Shown: positions 63,546 to 64,000 of the stretch, piece after piece
Position numbering within the stretch: position 1 is the first letter of the stretch
Layout: each line of letters starts with the position of its first letter
DNA from: Bacillus atrophaeus
GTDB lineage: Bacteria > Bacillota > Bacilli > Bacillales > Bacillaceae
NCBI RefSeq assembly: GCF_001584335.1
Contig: NZ_LSBB01000001.1
Location: 372,001-436,000, forward strand
DNA length: 64,000 bases
Reading direction: 5' to 3'
Made by a program: the position numbers and the translations under genes
Notes under the pieces: generated by a model
Seen by the model: only the letters and a program-made list of their open reading frames with translations
What the model was told of the DNA's origin: nothing
The model's database searches: none

Positions 63546-64000
63546 CTATATAGAATCCCATCCCAGCGGTGTTCCTGCTGAAATATGTTTCTTTGCTGTT
63601 CTGCCGATAATTAAATCAAAGTACTTTGGTTCCAAACCATAACCAGGTCGTACTACCTTAATATTTTCTTTTGTGAAAATCTCCCCGGCTTTTATATCTT
63701 TTTTTACATAAATAGAGCGGCGAAATTTAAGCGAAGCTTTTTCTTTGTCAGTTGGTCCATAAGTGATCTGTCCTAACGCTTGCCAGGCCCTTTCAGTTTC
63801 AATGACAAGTTCTTTCAATTCATGTGGTTCCAGTGAAAAGGCAGAATCTACGCCGCCATCAGCTCTTGATAAAGTGAAATGTTTCTCAATCACAGTTGCG
63901 CCTAAGGCGACACTGGCGACAGCAACCCCTGTTCCCATTGTGTGATCTGATAAGCCAACTTGGCAATTAAATAATTCTTTCATATGAGGGATCGTAGAAA
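63546..64000 (-). CDS. NeuB-family nonulosonic acid synthase, 3' part (SpsE/PseI-like)
   Basis: The frame is open to the right edge and ends at 63546, so about 151 C-terminal residues are present. The end of the TIM barrel shows GLSDHTMGTGVAVASVALGATVIEKHFTL, with the metal-binding His of SDHT and the EKHF motif of sialic acid synthases, followed by a SAF (antifreeze-like) domain (RRSIYVKKDIKAGEIFTKENIKVVRPG). It condenses PEP with an N-acetylated hexose to give legionaminic, pseudaminic or sialic acid. Which one cannot be told. Likely role is surface or spore-coat glycan synthesis. Confidence 0.9.
   Translation of the reverse strand, partial: STIPHMKELFNCQVGLSDHTMGTGVAVASVALGATVIEKHFTLSRADGGVDSAFSLEPHELKELVIETERAWQALGQITYGPTDKEKASLKFRRSIYVKKDIKAGEIFTKENIKVVRPGYGLEPKYFDLIIGRTAKKHISAGTPLGWDSI

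Overview
The window is a continuous stretch of chromosome from a low-to-mid GC, endospore-forming Firmicute of the Bacillus subtilis group. Gene order (nar, ywiE-ywjA-ywjB, uvsE, fadF-acdA, rpoE-pyrG, spo0F-fbaA-tal, murAB, glpX, rho, rpmE, tdk, maeA, racA, prfA-prmC, spoIIR, tsaC, glyA, upp, atp operon, murAA, spoIID, moaA, rap, ureABC, mta, clsA) and many protein sequences match B. subtilis as I recall it. Divergence in detail, a dead urtE before the urease genes and a neuB/spsE-type gene at the right edge point to the B. amyloliquefaciens/velezensis side of the group. I see no rRNA, tRNA, CRISPR array, prophage or intact insertion sequence.

Layout. 1-5.8 kb: end of the nitrate reductase operon (narH-narJ-narI), a cardiolipin-synthase-like gene, an ABC exporter and a RibD-like reductase. 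5.8-8.4 kb (minus): a small stress protein, UV endonuclease UvsE and a second phospholipase-D-family protein. 8.4-22.7 kb: FadR-controlled fatty-acid oxidation (fadF-acdA), RNA polymerase delta, CTP synthase behind an attenuator, Spo0F, central carbon enzymes (fbaA, tal, glpX), murAB, Rho, L31 and thymidine kinase. 22.9-36.8 kb: malic enzyme and permease, racA, release factor prfA and its methylase prmC, spoIIR, a DnaA-box cluster before tsaC, mntP, the arginine phosphatase ywlE, rpiB, glyA and upp. 36.9-44.1 kb: the nine-gene ATP synthase operon with a long structured leader. 44.2-54.3 kb: envelope and sporulation genes (murAA, spoIID), two secreted von Willebrand factor A proteins in tandem, molybdenum-cofactor genes and a Rap phosphatase. 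54.5-64 kb: an inactive-looking membrane peptidase relative, csbD, urease genes behind a urtE pseudogene, an Rrf2 regulator with its own operator pair, mta, clsA, ywnF and the 3' part of a NeuB-family synthase.

How it fits together. Most genes are housekeeping. FdhD and MoaA supply and insert the molybdenum cofactor needed by molybdoenzymes such as the nitrate reductase whose end opens the window. Spo0F and the RapB-like protein are a relay response regulator and a probable phosphatase of it. SpoIIR, SpoIID and RacA act in early sporulation. Three phospholipase-D-type cardiolipin synthase paralogues and two MurA paralogues lie within 64 kb. Regulatory sites that can be read directly include a FadR operator, a pyrG reiterative-initiation attenuator, Spo0A boxes, sigma-B, sigma-H and sigma-F promoters, PurR boxes, a cre-like site, an Mta operator, a TnrA/GlnR-like box and a pair of near-identical Rrf2 operators.

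Most noteworthy: the decayed urea-transporter ATPase gene between a preserved nitrogen-type promoter and ureABC; the twin TGTAAC-N7-GTTACA operators of ywnA and ywnB; the DnaA-box cluster at ywlB-tsaC; a perfect Spo0A box inside the fbaA promoter; YwmF as a probable M50-like pseudo-peptidase; and a small terminated transcription unit upstream of ywiE.
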